Assembly: GCA_902609855.1 (NCBI GenBank)
Contig: CACLTL010000005.1
Coordinates: 1 to 63,062 of the forward strand
Direction of reading: 5' to 3'
Length of the DNA stretch: 63,062 nucleotides
Source of the DNA: an uncultured Pelagibacteraceae bacterium
GTDB taxonomy: Bacteria > Pseudomonadota > Alphaproteobacteria > Pelagibacterales > Pelagibacteraceae
Below the pieces are notes generated by a model. That model was given only the letters and a program-made list of their open reading frames with translations, ran no database searches and had not been told where the DNA came from. A program made the translations under genes and the position numbers. Every line of letters begins with the position of its first letter. Positions within the stretch are counted from its first letter, which is position 1. Below, in pieces: positions 42,704 to 51,606 of the stretch.

Positions 42704-43401
42704 TAGCTAACATTCCATCTATACCCACTTCCATATCTAGTTTCAATTGCAGAAAACTTTTCATCAACCTTTTTAAACTTTTTTCTTATCCTTTTTACGT
42801 GACTATCAATTGTTCTATCTTCGATTTCCGTATTTTCCTTGTAAGCTATGTCCATTAAATGTGCTCTCTCTTTTATAACTCCTGGTCTTTTAGCTAGTTC
42901 CTTGACAATTAAAAATTCTGTAGTAGTCAGCTTATCTGGCAAAGCTTTTCCATTCCATTCACACTCTAACTGTGCAGGGTCTAATTTTAATTTACCATGA
43001 CTAATTATATTTTTTGTCTCATCGACAGTATTATTTTTTTTTCTCAATTGAACTCTAATTCTTTCAACTAAAACTTTAGTAGAAAAACCTCCAGATTTTT
43101 TGACAAAATCATCAGCTCCCAACTTTAACCCGAGCAGTTCGTCAACTTCATCATCTTTTGATGTTAAAAAGATTATTGGGATTGACATTTTTTTTTTAAG
43201 TTTTTTTAACAACTCTTCTCCATCCATCCTTGGCATTTTGATATCTAGAATTGCTAGGTCCGGTGGGTTTCTAGTTAGTCCTATTAAAGCAGACTCTCCG
43301 TCGATATAAGTTTGAACTTTGAAACCTTCTCTTTCCAGAGCCATGCTTATACTTGTTAGTATATTTCTATCATCGTCTACTAAAGCAATTGTTTGAGTCA
43401 T
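42703..43401 (-). CDS. chvI: Response regulator, ChvI/BvrR type (OmpR family)
   Basis: The receiver domain starts TIALVDDDRNILTSISMALEREGF and has the phosphorylated Asp in LAILDIKMPRMDGEELL. Around residue 100 it reads GADDFVKKSGGFSTKVLVERI, close to ChvI proteins. The C-terminal winged helix has KLTTTEFLIVKELAKRPGVI and RTIDSHVKRIRKKF. 232 residues. Paired with the kinase directly downstream. Confidence 0.92.
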   Translation of the reverse strand: MTQTIALVDDDRNILTSISMALEREGFKVQTYIDGESALIGLTRNPPDLAILDIKMPRMDGEELLKKLKKKMSIPIIFLTSKDDEVDELLGLKLGADDFVKKSGGFSTKVLVERIRVQLRKKNNTVDETKNIISHGKLKLDPAQLECEWNGKALPDKLTTTEFLIVKELAKRPGVIKERAHLMDIAYKENTEIEDRTIDSHVKRIRKKFKKVDEKFSAIETRYGSGYRWNVS

Positions 43402-43440
43402 ATTTTTATTCTCTTAATTATGTTGTCAAAATTTAGGCGT

Positions 43441-46206
43441 TTAATGGGCCTCTCCCCAATTGTTTCCCGAGTTAATACTAACTTCTAAAGGTATAGAAAA
43501 CATATGATGATCCGAACTTGAAACTGAGGTCATTGATTCTTTTACAATTTTTTTTACTTCACTCTCATCTTTTTTTAAACACTCAAAAATAAGTTCATCA
43601 TGTATTTGTAAAAGCATTTTTGCTTTCTTTTTTTCTTCAAGAACCTTATCAATTTTAATCATTGCCAATCTAATAATATCTGCAGCAGATCCTTGTATTG
43701 GAGCATTAATTGCTGCTCTTTCCTGAAATGCTCGAACGCTAAAATTTTTATCATTAATTCCTCTTAAATGAATTCTTCTTCCAAAAATATTTGTTACAAA
43801 ACCCTGCTTCCTACAAGTTTTAATTGTTGTATTCATATAATCTTTAATCTCAGGAAATTTTTTAAAATACGAATTAATGAAACTTAAAGCTTCTTCGTTT
43901 GACACTGATATTTGTTTTGCTAATCCATATTGTGTTATTCCATAAATAATTCCAAAATTAATGGCCTTTGCTTTTCGTCTAAAATCATCTGTCACTTTAT
44001 CAATCGGAACATCAAAGACTTGGCTTGCTGTTAAAGAATGTATATCTTGATTATTTTTAAAAGCTTTCTTTAATTCTTTTACATCAGCCATGTCAGCAAG
44101 AATTCTCATTTCTATTTGGTTGTAGTCCGCTGAAATAAGTAAATTATTTTTATCCGCTACAAATGCTTTTCTTATTTCTTTTCCATCTGAAGTTTTTATA
44201 GGAATATTTTGTAAATTTGGATCACTCGAGGCTAGCCTACCAGTATTGGTTGCTGCGAGTAAGAAGGAAGTGTGAACTCTTTTTGTTTTTTTATTTATAT
44301 GATCTTGCAAAGCATCTGTGTAAGTGCTTTTTAGTTTTGAAACTTGCCGCCATTCTAAAACTAAATTAGGAAATTTATGTCCTGTTGAAGCTAAATCCTC
44401 TAAGATTTTAGCACTCGTGGCTAAACTACCTTTTTTTGTTTTTTTTAATTTAGCTATCTTTAGATCATTATAAATAATTTCTCCTAATTGTTTTGGGGAA
44501 CCGATATTGAATTTTTTACCTGATATTTTATAAATTTCTTTTTCAATAGTTATCAATCTTTCCTCAAATTTCTTAGAAAGTTTTTTAAGGTAAGCGTCAT
44601 CAACTTTTATGCCGTTCATCTCAAGTTTTGAAAGGATTTTAATCATTGGTTTTTCAAACTCTTCATAAACTCTTTCTAACTTTTCCGCAGATAATCTCTC
44701 AGATAAAACTTCATATAATCTTAAAGTTATGTCTGCATCTTCAGCAGCATACTCAGTAGCAGGTTTAATATCTACATCTGCAAAATTTAATTGTTTTTTT
44801 CCAGTTCCTACTAAATCTTTATATGAAATAGTTTTATGGCTAAGGTGCAATTCAGATAAAGTATCCATGTTGTGTCTATTATTTCCGGCATCTAATGTAT
44901 AAGAAAGTAACATCGTGTCTTCTACCGAACTTAATTCGATGCCGTTGTTTTTAAATATGATAAAATCGTATTTTATATTTTGGCCGACTTTTTTTATACT
45001 TGGATCTTCTAAAATTGGTTTAAGTTTTTTTAAAACTACATCCTTTTTTAATTCCGTTCGCTCTTTGTGACCTACTGGAATATAGAAAGCCTCGTTGGCT
45101 TCATAACATACTGATATACCCACAAGATCTGCTTCTTGTGGATTTAGAGAAGAAGTTTCAGTATCAACGGCTATAACTGATTTTTCGTCTAATTTTTTTA
45201 TTAATTCGTCAAGTTGTTTTTCCTTTGAAATAGTTTTGTAGGTCTTAGTATTTATCTTATTAATTTTTTTTACTAGAGTTTTATTGTTAAAATTTTTATT
45301 TGTTGGCTCACCATAAAAACTAATTGCTTGGCTTAGCAGTCTATTAAACTCCATATCTCTTAAAAAATTGTACAATTTATCTTTATTTATATCTTTAATG
45401 ATGAAATCAACAGCATCATGCTTGAGTGGGACATCATTTTTTAAAGTAACTAATTGCTTGCTAATCATGGCTTTATCTTTGTTAGAGATTAATGTTTCTC
45501 TTCTTTTATTCTGAGGTATTTCGGGTGCCCTCTTTAATAAATTTTCTAAAGTTTTGTATTTATTGATAAGTTCTGATGCTGTTTTAATGCCAATGCCAGG
45601 AACTCCTGGAACATTATCTGAGCTATCACCAGCAAGGGATTGCACATCAATTACTTGACCTGGTTTAACTCCAAATTTTTCGATAACTTCTTTTTCACCT
45701 ATTACTTTATTTTTCATAGGATCAAATAGTCTGACTTTATTTGATACTAGCTGCATCAAATCTTTATCTGATGATATTACGGTAACCTTTGCACCTGCTT
45801 CTGTAATTTTTTTTGCATAAGTTGCTATAAGGTCATCTGCTTCATAATTTAAAAGTTCAATTGATGGTAAATTAAAAGCTTCAACAGATTTTCTTATATA
45901 TTCAAACTGAGGGGCTAAATCGTCAGGTGCTTCTGCCCTATTTGCTTTATAATCACTATAAATTTCATTTCTAAAATTTTTTCTAGCAGAATCAAATATA
46001 ACAGCAAAATGAGTAGGTTTGTTTTTAGAATCATCTGATCTAGCGTCCTCTAAAAGTTTAAAAAGCATCGAACAAAAACCACTAACGGCTCCTGTAGGCA
46101 AACCATCACTTTTTCTAGATAAAGGCGGTAGCGCATAATAAGCTCTGAATATATAACCTGAACCATCTATTAAATAAAAATGATCTGTTTTTTTTATTGA
46201 ACTCAT
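43441..46206 (-). CDS. polA: DNA polymerase I
   Basis: A full-length 921-residue PolI. The N-terminal 5' nuclease (FYLIDGSGYIFRAYYALP, VIFDSARKNFRNEIY, EADDLIATYAK, GDSSDNVPGVPGIGIKTA) is followed by a 3'-5' exonuclease with intact DTET and YAAEDADITL motifs. Polymerase motifs A (SADYNQIEMRILADMAD), B (RRKAKAINFGIIYG) and C (LQIHDELIFE) are all present. It fills gaps in repair and removes Okazaki primers. Confidence 0.97.
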   Translation of the reverse strand: MSSIKKTDHFYLIDGSGYIFRAYYALPPLSRKSDGLPTGAVSGFCSMLFKLLEDARSDDSKNKPTHFAVIFDSARKNFRNEIYSDYKANRAEAPDDLAPQFEYIRKSVEAFNLPSIELLNYEADDLIATYAKKITEAGAKVTVISSDKDLMQLVSNKVRLFDPMKNKVIGEKEVIEKFGVKPGQVIDVQSLAGDSSDNVPGVPGIGIKTASELINKYKTLENLLKRAPEIPQNKRRETLISNKDKAMISKQLVTLKNDVPLKHDAVDFIIKDINKDKLYNFLRDMEFNRLLSQAISFYGEPTNKNFNNKTLVKKINKINTKTYKTISKEKQLDELIKKLDEKSVIAVDTETSSLNPQEADLVGISVCYEANEAFYIPVGHKERTELKKDVVLKKLKPILEDPSIKKVGQNIKYDFIIFKNNGIELSSVEDTMLLSYTLDAGNNRHNMDTLSELHLSHKTISYKDLVGTGKKQLNFADVDIKPATEYAAEDADITLRLYEVLSERLSAEKLERVYEEFEKPMIKILSKLEMNGIKVDDAYLKKLSKKFEERLITIEKEIYKISGKKFNIGSPKQLGEIIYNDLKIAKLKKTKKGSLATSAKILEDLASTGHKFPNLVLEWRQVSKLKSTYTDALQDHINKKTKRVHTSFLLAATNTGRLASSDPNLQNIPIKTSDGKEIRKAFVADKNNLLISADYNQIEMRILADMADVKELKKAFKNNQDIHSLTASQVFDVPIDKVTDDFRRKAKAINFGIIYGITQYGLAKQISVSNEEALSFINSYFKKFPEIKDYMNTTIKTCRKQGFVTNIFGRRIHLRGINDKNFSVRAFQERAAINAPIQGSAADIIRLAMIKIDKVLEEKKKAKMLLQIHDELIFECLKKDESEVKKIVKESMTSVSSSDHHMFSIPLEVSINSGNNWGEAH

Positions 46207-46248
46207 ATATACATATTACATTGAATTCTTAACTAAGATTAAAAAATT

Positions 46249-47178
46249 ATGTCTAATAATGCTTTAACTGTTGAAAATCTTAATAAAATCTATTCGAATT
46301 CCAAAACAAAAAAAGAAACTAAAGCTATAACTGATTTAAATTTTGAAGTTAAAGAGGGAGAAGTATTCGGGCTGCTCGGACCAAATGGTGCTGGCAAAAC
46401 AACTTTTTTAAGTATTTTAGGAGGAACAGTAACAAAAACCTCTGGACATGTTAATGTTTGGGGTTTCGATCTAGATAAAAACCCAAGACAAGTTAAGGCT
46501 TCTATAGGTATAGTTCCGCAGGAAGTAAACTTAGATGCTTTTTTCAGTCCAAAACAATTGCTAGAACTTCAAGCTGGTCTTTATGGAATAGCCAAAAGAG
46601 ATAGGATAACAGACTTAATACTTCAAATGGTTTCCTTAGAAGGTAAGGCCAATGCGTATTCAAGAAGTTTGTCTGGTGGTATGAAAAGAAGACTTCTAAT
46701 CGCAAAAGCAATGGTTCACCAGCCTCCAATACTAATTTTGGATGAGCCAACAGCTGGAGTGGATGTAGAGCTTAGAAACAACCTCTGGAATAATGTAAAA
46801 AAACTTAACAAAGAGGGTGTAACAATAATTTTAACAACTCACTATCTTTTGGAGGCACAAGAAATGTGTGATCGTATAGCTATCATTGATAAAGGCAATT
46901 TGGTTGCTTTAGATACAACGGAAAAACTTTTAGAGAGAATTAAATTTAAAAAAATCAATTTTAAAGTTAAAAATGTAAATTTAAACCTCTCCTTAATTAT
47001 GAAAGGGATCAAATTTAAAATCATTTCAAAAAATCAAATTTCCGCAATATATGAAAAAAATTCATTAAATTTTGGCGAAATAATTAATTATTTTAATCAA
47101 AACAACATAAAAATTGAAGATATTTCCACAGATGATGGCGACTTAGAAGATGTGTTTGTTCAATTAACAAAGCACTAG
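46249..47178 (+). CDS. ABC transporter ATP-binding protein, YadG/CcmA-like
   Basis: A 309-residue ABC ATPase of the ABC-2 export type: Walker A GPNGAGKTTF, signature LSGGMKRRL, Walker B PPILILDEPTAGVD, switch His in TTHYLLEAQ. The C-terminal extension (residues 225-309) is typical of drug or lipid exporters. The expected permease does not follow: the next gene is bioY. Its partner must lie elsewhere, or the protein acts alone. Confidence 0.88.
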   Translation: MSNNALTVENLNKIYSNSKTKKETKAITDLNFEVKEGEVFGLLGPNGAGKTTFLSILGGTVTKTSGHVNVWGFDLDKNPRQVKASIGIVPQEVNLDAFFSPKQLLELQAGLYGIAKRDRITDLILQMVSLEGKANAYSRSLSGGMKRRLLIAKAMVHQPPILILDEPTAGVDVELRNNLWNNVKKLNKEGVTIILTTHYLLEAQEMCDRIAIIDKGNLVALDTTEKLLERIKFKKINFKVKNVNLNLSLIMKGIKFKIISKNQISAIYEKNSLNFGEIINYFNQNNIKIEDISTDDGDLEDVFVQLTKH

Positions 47179-47209
47179 ATTTTAACGAAAAAAATGTTTA
47201 TTTAATTAT

Positions 47210-47761
47210 ATGGAATTAGTAAAAAATTTAAAACAATCTAAACTAATTAAGTTTGTATTCTTCGCTTTGATAGGAAGCATAGTTTTAGCAATTTCTTCTA
47301 AAATAAAAATTCCTTTCTATCCTGTTCCTATGACAATGCAGACATTAGTGATTTTATTAATCGGAATTGGTTTTGGCTGGAAGTTAGGCTTAGCAACTGT
47401 AACTTTATATTTATTTGAAGGTATAATTGGATTGCCTGTTTTTTCAGGAACCCCAGAAAAAGGAATTGGGTTAATTTACTTTACAGGACCTACAATGGGT
47501 TATCTTTTAGGGTTTTTGGTAGCTGTTTATTTTTCTGGTAAATTTATATATGATAATAATTTAATAAAAAACTTTTTCAAACTTTTACTCGCTACAAGTT
47601 TTATTTATATTCTAGGTATGATATGGTTAGGAAGTTTAATTGGGTGGGACAAACCTATTTTTCAACTGGGAGCGAAACCTTTTTTATTAGCTGAACTTTT
47701 TAAAATACTTATTGTTTCTTTAACAGTAAATCAGATTAAAAAAATTAGGAAATTAATTTAA
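47210..47761 (+). CDS. bioY: Biotin transporter BioY
   Basis: A 183-residue S-component of biotin uptake with six helices: FVFFALIGSIVLAISSKIKIPFYPVPMTMQTLVILLIGIGFGWKLG is the family opening (PVPxTxQT). LYLFEGIIGLPVF and GPTMGYLLGFLVAVY follow, then LLAELFKILIVSLTV. BioY can act alone or with an ECF module; no EcfA/EcfT genes are next to it, though an unrelated ABC ATPase gene precedes it. Confidence 0.94.
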   Translation: MELVKNLKQSKLIKFVFFALIGSIVLAISSKIKIPFYPVPMTMQTLVILLIGIGFGWKLGLATVTLYLFEGIIGLPVFSGTPEKGIGLIYFTGPTMGYLLGFLVAVYFSGKFIYDNNLIKNFFKLLLATSFIYILGMIWLGSLIGWDKPIFQLGAKPFLLAELFKILIVSLTVNQIKKIRKLI

Positions 47762-48334
47762 TTATCTTGGAGATCTTTTAGAAAGAATTCTTTGAAGTGT
47801 TCTTCTGTGCATTTTTAATCTTCTTGCAGTTTCAGAAACATTTCTGTTACATAATTCAAATACACGATGAATATGCTCCCATTTAACTCTGTCTGCTGAC
47901 ATTGGGTTTTCCGGTGGTCTTGCTTTAGACTCTGGAGAGGCCAATAATGCCGACTCAACATCATCCGCGTCGACCGGTTTAGCTATATAATCTATTGCCC
48001 CAGCCTTAACTGCAGCTACAGCTGTAGGTAGATTCCCGTATCCCGTTAACATTACTATTCTGCAATTTTTTTTGATTTTCGAGAGCTCTTTTACAACATC
48101 AAGACCATTACCATCCTCCAATCTAAGATCAACACAGGCAAAACCAGGGGGTGTGGCTTTCACGATATTTAGTCCTTCAGCTACTGTTTTGGCCTCTTTT
48201 ACTTGAAAACCCTTCTTTTCCATGGCTCTGGCAAGCCTCCCTCTTAGCGGGTCATCATCATCAAGGATAAGGAGTGACTTATCTGCAAAATCAGACAGCT
48301 TTAGTTGCTCAGGAATATTTTTTTGTGCTCTCAT
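47762..48334 (-). CDS. regA: Redox response regulator RegA/PrrA/ActR
   Basis: The 190-residue regulator has a receiver domain (LLILDDDDPLRGRLARAMEKKGF, Asp in GFACVDLRLEDGNGLDVV, Lys in DYIAKPVDADD). A Pro-rich linker (SPESKARPPENPMSADRVKWEHI) leads to a Fis-type helix-turn-helix (NVSETARRLKMHRRTLQRILSKRSPR). This is the RegA signature. Its partner kinase gene is at 51596-52882, on the other side of the polyamine genes. Confidence 0.93.
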   Translation of the reverse strand: MRAQKNIPEQLKLSDFADKSLLILDDDDPLRGRLARAMEKKGFQVKEAKTVAEGLNIVKATPPGFACVDLRLEDGNGLDVVKELSKIKKNCRIVMLTGYGNLPTAVAAVKAGAIDYIAKPVDADDVESALLASPESKARPPENPMSADRVKWEHIHRVFELCNRNVSETARRLKMHRRTLQRILSKRSPR

Positions 48335-48405
48335 ATAGTGAAATATGGGTGCTGTGAACAGAATTTCAACTGCTTAAAATAGCCTTTTTTTTCTTTACAT
48401 GGAGT

Positions 48406-48444
48406 AAAAAAAACCTTAAACGCAAAATAATTAGGGTTTTTTTT
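48406..48444. terminator. Bidirectional terminator or attenuator before the polyamine operon
   Basis: A run of A, then CCTTAA (48414-48419), pairs with TTAGGG (48431-48436) and a run of T across an ACGCAAAATAA loop. The 13-pair stem includes one wobble. It lies between the regA start (48334) and the decarboxylase start (48494). With T8 on one side and A8 on the other it could act as a terminator in either direction, or as an attenuator for the genes to its right. Confidence 0.6.
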
Positions 48445-48493
48445 ATTAAATTTTTTAAAAGACCCTTGTGTAAACTAACGAGGGACACATGAA

Positions 48494-49675
48494 ATGGGAA
48501 AATTTAAAACAGTTAACGAATTAGTTAACTCATTAAAACCAGATTATCCCGTATATTGCATACGGTTGAACGAGATAAAAAAATCCGTAGATTTTTTCAA
48601 AGAGAATTTCCCTGGTAAAATTCTTTACGCAGTAAAAACTAATCCTAACGAAAAGATATTAAAACAAATAGTTGCAAATGGTGTAAGTGACTTTGATGTA
48701 GCTTCATTAAATGAGATTAAATTAATTAATAAGATCTTTCCTGAAGCAAAACTACACTTTATGCATACTATCAAAAGTAAAGAAAGTATAGCTGCAGCTT
48801 ATTTTGATTACAAAGTAAAAAGTTTTTCATTAGATAGTAAAGATGAATTAAGAAAAATTTTAGAGGCAACTAATCAAGCAAAAGATCTTGAACTTTTTGT
48901 AAGAATAGCAATTTCTAATGAACATGCGGAGATTGATTTATCAAGAAAGTTTGGTGCGTCATCTTCTGAAGCACTAGGACTCGTGAGGCTATGTAAACAG
49001 CATGCAAAAAAATTAGGAATTAGTTTTCATGTTGGTTCTCAGTGTATGCACAAAATTTCTTATTCAAAGGGAATAAGAGAAATAGGGAACATAATAAAAA
49101 AAACAAAAATAATCCCAGACACAATAAACGTAGGGGGAGGTTTTCCATCAATATACCCAGATTTGAATCCAGAACCATTGTCAAATTATATTAATGAAAT
49201 TAAAAATGAACTTAATAATTTAAAGTTAAACACCTTACCTGAAATTATATGTGAGCCTGGAAGAGCAATTGTTGCTGAGAGTGGTTCAACTATTGTAAAA
49301 GTTATATTGAGAAAAAAAAACAATCTTTACATTAATGATGGAACATATGGATCGCTTTTTGATGCAGGGGGTCCAAATTTCGTCTTGCCAACAAAAATGA
49401 TTGCAGAAGGAAGAATTCAATCCAAAAAACTTACTGCATTTAGTTTTTTTGGGCCAACTTGTGATGGTTTAGATTTTATGAAAGGGCCCTTTTTGTTACC
49501 GAATAATATTAAAGAAGGAGATTATATTGAGTTAGGTCAACTTGGAGCCTACAGTTTAACATTCAGAACTAACTTTAATGGGTTTTACTCAAATGAAATT
49601 CATGAATTAAGTGACAAACCGATTATGTCTATGTACGATGACTCTAATAAAAAAGTTGGATCATTAGTAGCTTAA
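48494..49675 (+). CDS. Ornithine/lysine decarboxylase, alanine-racemase fold
   Basis: PLP enzyme of 393 residues that makes putrescine from ornithine or cadaverine from lysine. KILYAVKTNPNEKIL places the PLP Lys at residue 48. DFDVASLNEI, HTIKSKESI, SFHVGSQCMH, INVGGGFPS, ICEPGRAIVAESG and the second-subunit GPTCDGLDFM with the catalytic Cys match group IV decarboxylases. A ribosome binding site (GAGGGA) precedes the ATG. It starts a three-gene polyamine operon and overlaps the next gene by one base. Confidence 0.9.
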   Translation: MGKFKTVNELVNSLKPDYPVYCIRLNEIKKSVDFFKENFPGKILYAVKTNPNEKILKQIVANGVSDFDVASLNEIKLINKIFPEAKLHFMHTIKSKESIAAAYFDYKVKSFSLDSKDELRKILEATNQAKDLELFVRIAISNEHAEIDLSRKFGASSSEALGLVRLCKQHAKKLGISFHVGSQCMHKISYSKGIREIGNIIKKTKIIPDTINVGGGFPSIYPDLNPEPLSNYINEIKNELNNLKLNTLPEIICEPGRAIVAESGSTIVKVILRKKNNLYINDGTYGSLFDAGGPNFVLPTKMIAEGRIQSKKLTAFSFFGPTCDGLDFMKGPFLLPNNIKEGDYIELGQLGAYSLTFRTNFNGFYSNEIHELSDKPIMSMYDDSNKKVGSLVA

Positions 49676-50724
49676 TGCCAAAAAAAAATAGTCCTAATAT
49701 AGGACATAATAAAAAATCTCTTTTAAACTCTCCTATTGAACACATTGACATAAAATCATTCGATGCACGTAAAATTATTGAAGGTATGGGCAAAATGTCT
49801 TTTACGTCTAGAGATACTGCGAGAGCAGCAGGTATTTTTAATGAAATGTTATCAGATAAAGATTGTTCTATTTTTTTGACATTAGCAGGCTCTACCTCTG
49901 CTGGGGGATGCATGGATCTTTACACCGACTTAGTTAAACATAACATGATTGATGCAATAGTAGCTACAGGTGCCTCAATAATTGACATGGATTTTTTTGA
50001 GGCTTTAGGTTTTAAGCACTATCAAGGTTCTCAATTTCAAGATGATACGGAGCTTCGAAAAAACTATATAGATAGAATCTACGATACTTATATTGATGAA
50101 GAAGAATTACAAGCATGTGACCAAACAATTTGTGACATTGCTAATACATTAAAATCAAAATCATATACTTCAAGAGAGTTTATTAAAGAGTTAGGTAAGT
50201 ATTTAAAATCTAATGCAAAGAAAAGGGATTCATTAATAGAAACTGCTTACGATAATAATGTTCCAATTTTTTGTCCTGCATTTACCGATAGTTCGGCGGG
50301 TTTTGGATTAGTAATGCATCAAGAACAAAATCCAGACAACCATTTAACCATAGACTCTATAAGAGAATTTAGAGAACTAACTGAAATTAAACTAAAATCT
50401 AAACAATCTGGTTTATTAATGATTGGCGGTGGAGTTCCAAAAAATTTTATACAAGACACTGTAGTTTGTGCTGAATTGTTAGGAAAAAAGGTTGATATGC
50501 ATAAATATGCAATACAAATTACTGTTGCGGATACCCGTGATGGTGCTTGTAGTAGTTCAACTTTAAAGGAGGCTAGTTCTTGGGGAAAGGTAGATGTTAC
50601 TAAAGAACAAATGGTTTTTGCAGAAGCAACTAGTGTGTTGCCTTTGATCGCAAGTGATGCCTATCACCGTGGAAATTGGAAAAAAAGAGATAAAAGAAAT
50701 TTCTCTAATATTTTTAAATCTTAA
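49675..50724 (+). CDS. Deoxyhypusine synthase-family protein (probable homospermidine synthase)
   Basis: The 349-residue protein matches deoxyhypusine synthase: FLTLAGSTSAGGCMDLYTDLVKH is the NAD region, VATGASIIDMDFFEAL, FCPAFTDSSAGFGL, IGGGVPKNFIQDT and then ASSWGKVD with the catalytic Lys at residue 305. Bacteria lack eIF5A, and bacterial members are thought to make homospermidine or related polyamines. The decarboxylase and ureohydrolase on either side support this. It abuts the next gene with no gap. Confidence 0.85.
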   Translation: MPKKNSPNIGHNKKSLLNSPIEHIDIKSFDARKIIEGMGKMSFTSRDTARAAGIFNEMLSDKDCSIFLTLAGSTSAGGCMDLYTDLVKHNMIDAIVATGASIIDMDFFEALGFKHYQGSQFQDDTELRKNYIDRIYDTYIDEEELQACDQTICDIANTLKSKSYTSREFIKELGKYLKSNAKKRDSLIETAYDNNVPIFCPAFTDSSAGFGLVMHQEQNPDNHLTIDSIREFRELTEIKLKSKQSGLLMIGGGVPKNFIQDTVVCAELLGKKVDMHKYAIQITVADTRDGACSSSTLKEASSWGKVDVTKEQMVFAEATSVLPLIASDAYHRGNWKKRDKRNFSNIFKS

Positions 50725-51606
50725 ATGAAATATGTTAGTCCTAAAAAAGGTTTCCTAGGAATAGATGCTCAACAAAATAAATCTACTCAAGTAATTGTAG
50801 TTCCGTTTGGTCTAGAAAAAACTGTAAGTTATGGAGGTGGTACAAGAAATGGCCCTAAAGAAATAATTAAAGCATCTCATCAAGTAGAATTATTTGATGA
50901 AGAACTTAATAAAGAGCCTTACAAAGAAATAGGGATTAAAACACTAAAACCTTTTTCCATTAAAAATAAAATAAAAAGTGCTTTGGACCAATTGTCAAAG
51001 ATAAATGAGGATATTCTTTCCAGAGGTAAATTCCCTTTAGTTTTTGGTGGAGAACACTCTATAACACCTGGGTCTATCAAGCCGTTTACAAAAAAATATG
51101 ATGAAATAACACTCTTACATTTTGATGCTCATGCTGACTTAAGGGAAAGCTATAAGGGCGAAAAGTTCTCTCATGCTTCAGCTATTAAGAGATGTCTAGA
51201 TTACAAAAATTTAAAAGTAGTCTCTTTTGGTATTAGAAATTTATCTAAGGAAGAAATGGATTTTTACAATGAAAATAGAGATAGAATTGAAATATTTTGG
51301 GGAAAAGATAAGCAGACATGGGATTTATCTCTATTAGATAAATTTTTTAAAAAGAAAAATGTTTATATCACATTTGATGTGGATGGTTTCGACGCGAGCA
51401 TAATGCCAGCAACAGGTACACCTGAACCCGGTGGTATGCTTTGGGAAGATGTTTTGCCTATTATTAAAAAAGTTTGTCAAATTTCAAATATAGTAGGTGC
51501 TGATATTAATGAATTAGCACCAATTAAAAATTTTGACTCTTATAATTTTCTTGTTGCTAAGTTAGCTTATAAAATTATTTCCTATTCTTTTGAGTTTAAG
51601 AATTAA
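50725..51606 (+). CDS. speB: Agmatinase/arginase-family ureohydrolase
   Basis: A 293-residue manganese hydrolase. LVFGGEHSIT, LLHFDAHADLRES (DAHxD), ITFDVDGFDASIMPATGTPEPGG are the metal-binding signatures of the family. It would release urea from agmatine to give putrescine, or from arginine to give ornithine for the decarboxylase. Which one cannot be told from sequence. Its end overlaps the convergent regB gene by 11 bases. Confidence 0.88.
   Translation: MKYVSPKKGFLGIDAQQNKSTQVIVVPFGLEKTVSYGGGTRNGPKEIIKASHQVELFDEELNKEPYKEIGIKTLKPFSIKNKIKSALDQLSKINEDILSRGKFPLVFGGEHSITPGSIKPFTKKYDEITLLHFDAHADLRESYKGEKFSHASAIKRCLDYKNLKVVSFGIRNLSKEEMDFYNENRDRIEIFWGKDKQTWDLSLLDKFFKKKNVYITFDVDGFDASIMPATGTPEPGGMLWEDVLPIIKKVCQISNIVGADINELAPIKNFDSYNFLVAKLAYKIISYSFEFKN

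Noticed and set aside
46544-46750. Short minus-strand open frame inside the ABC ATPase gene
   Set aside because: Shadow of the conserved ATPase reading frame without its own signals.
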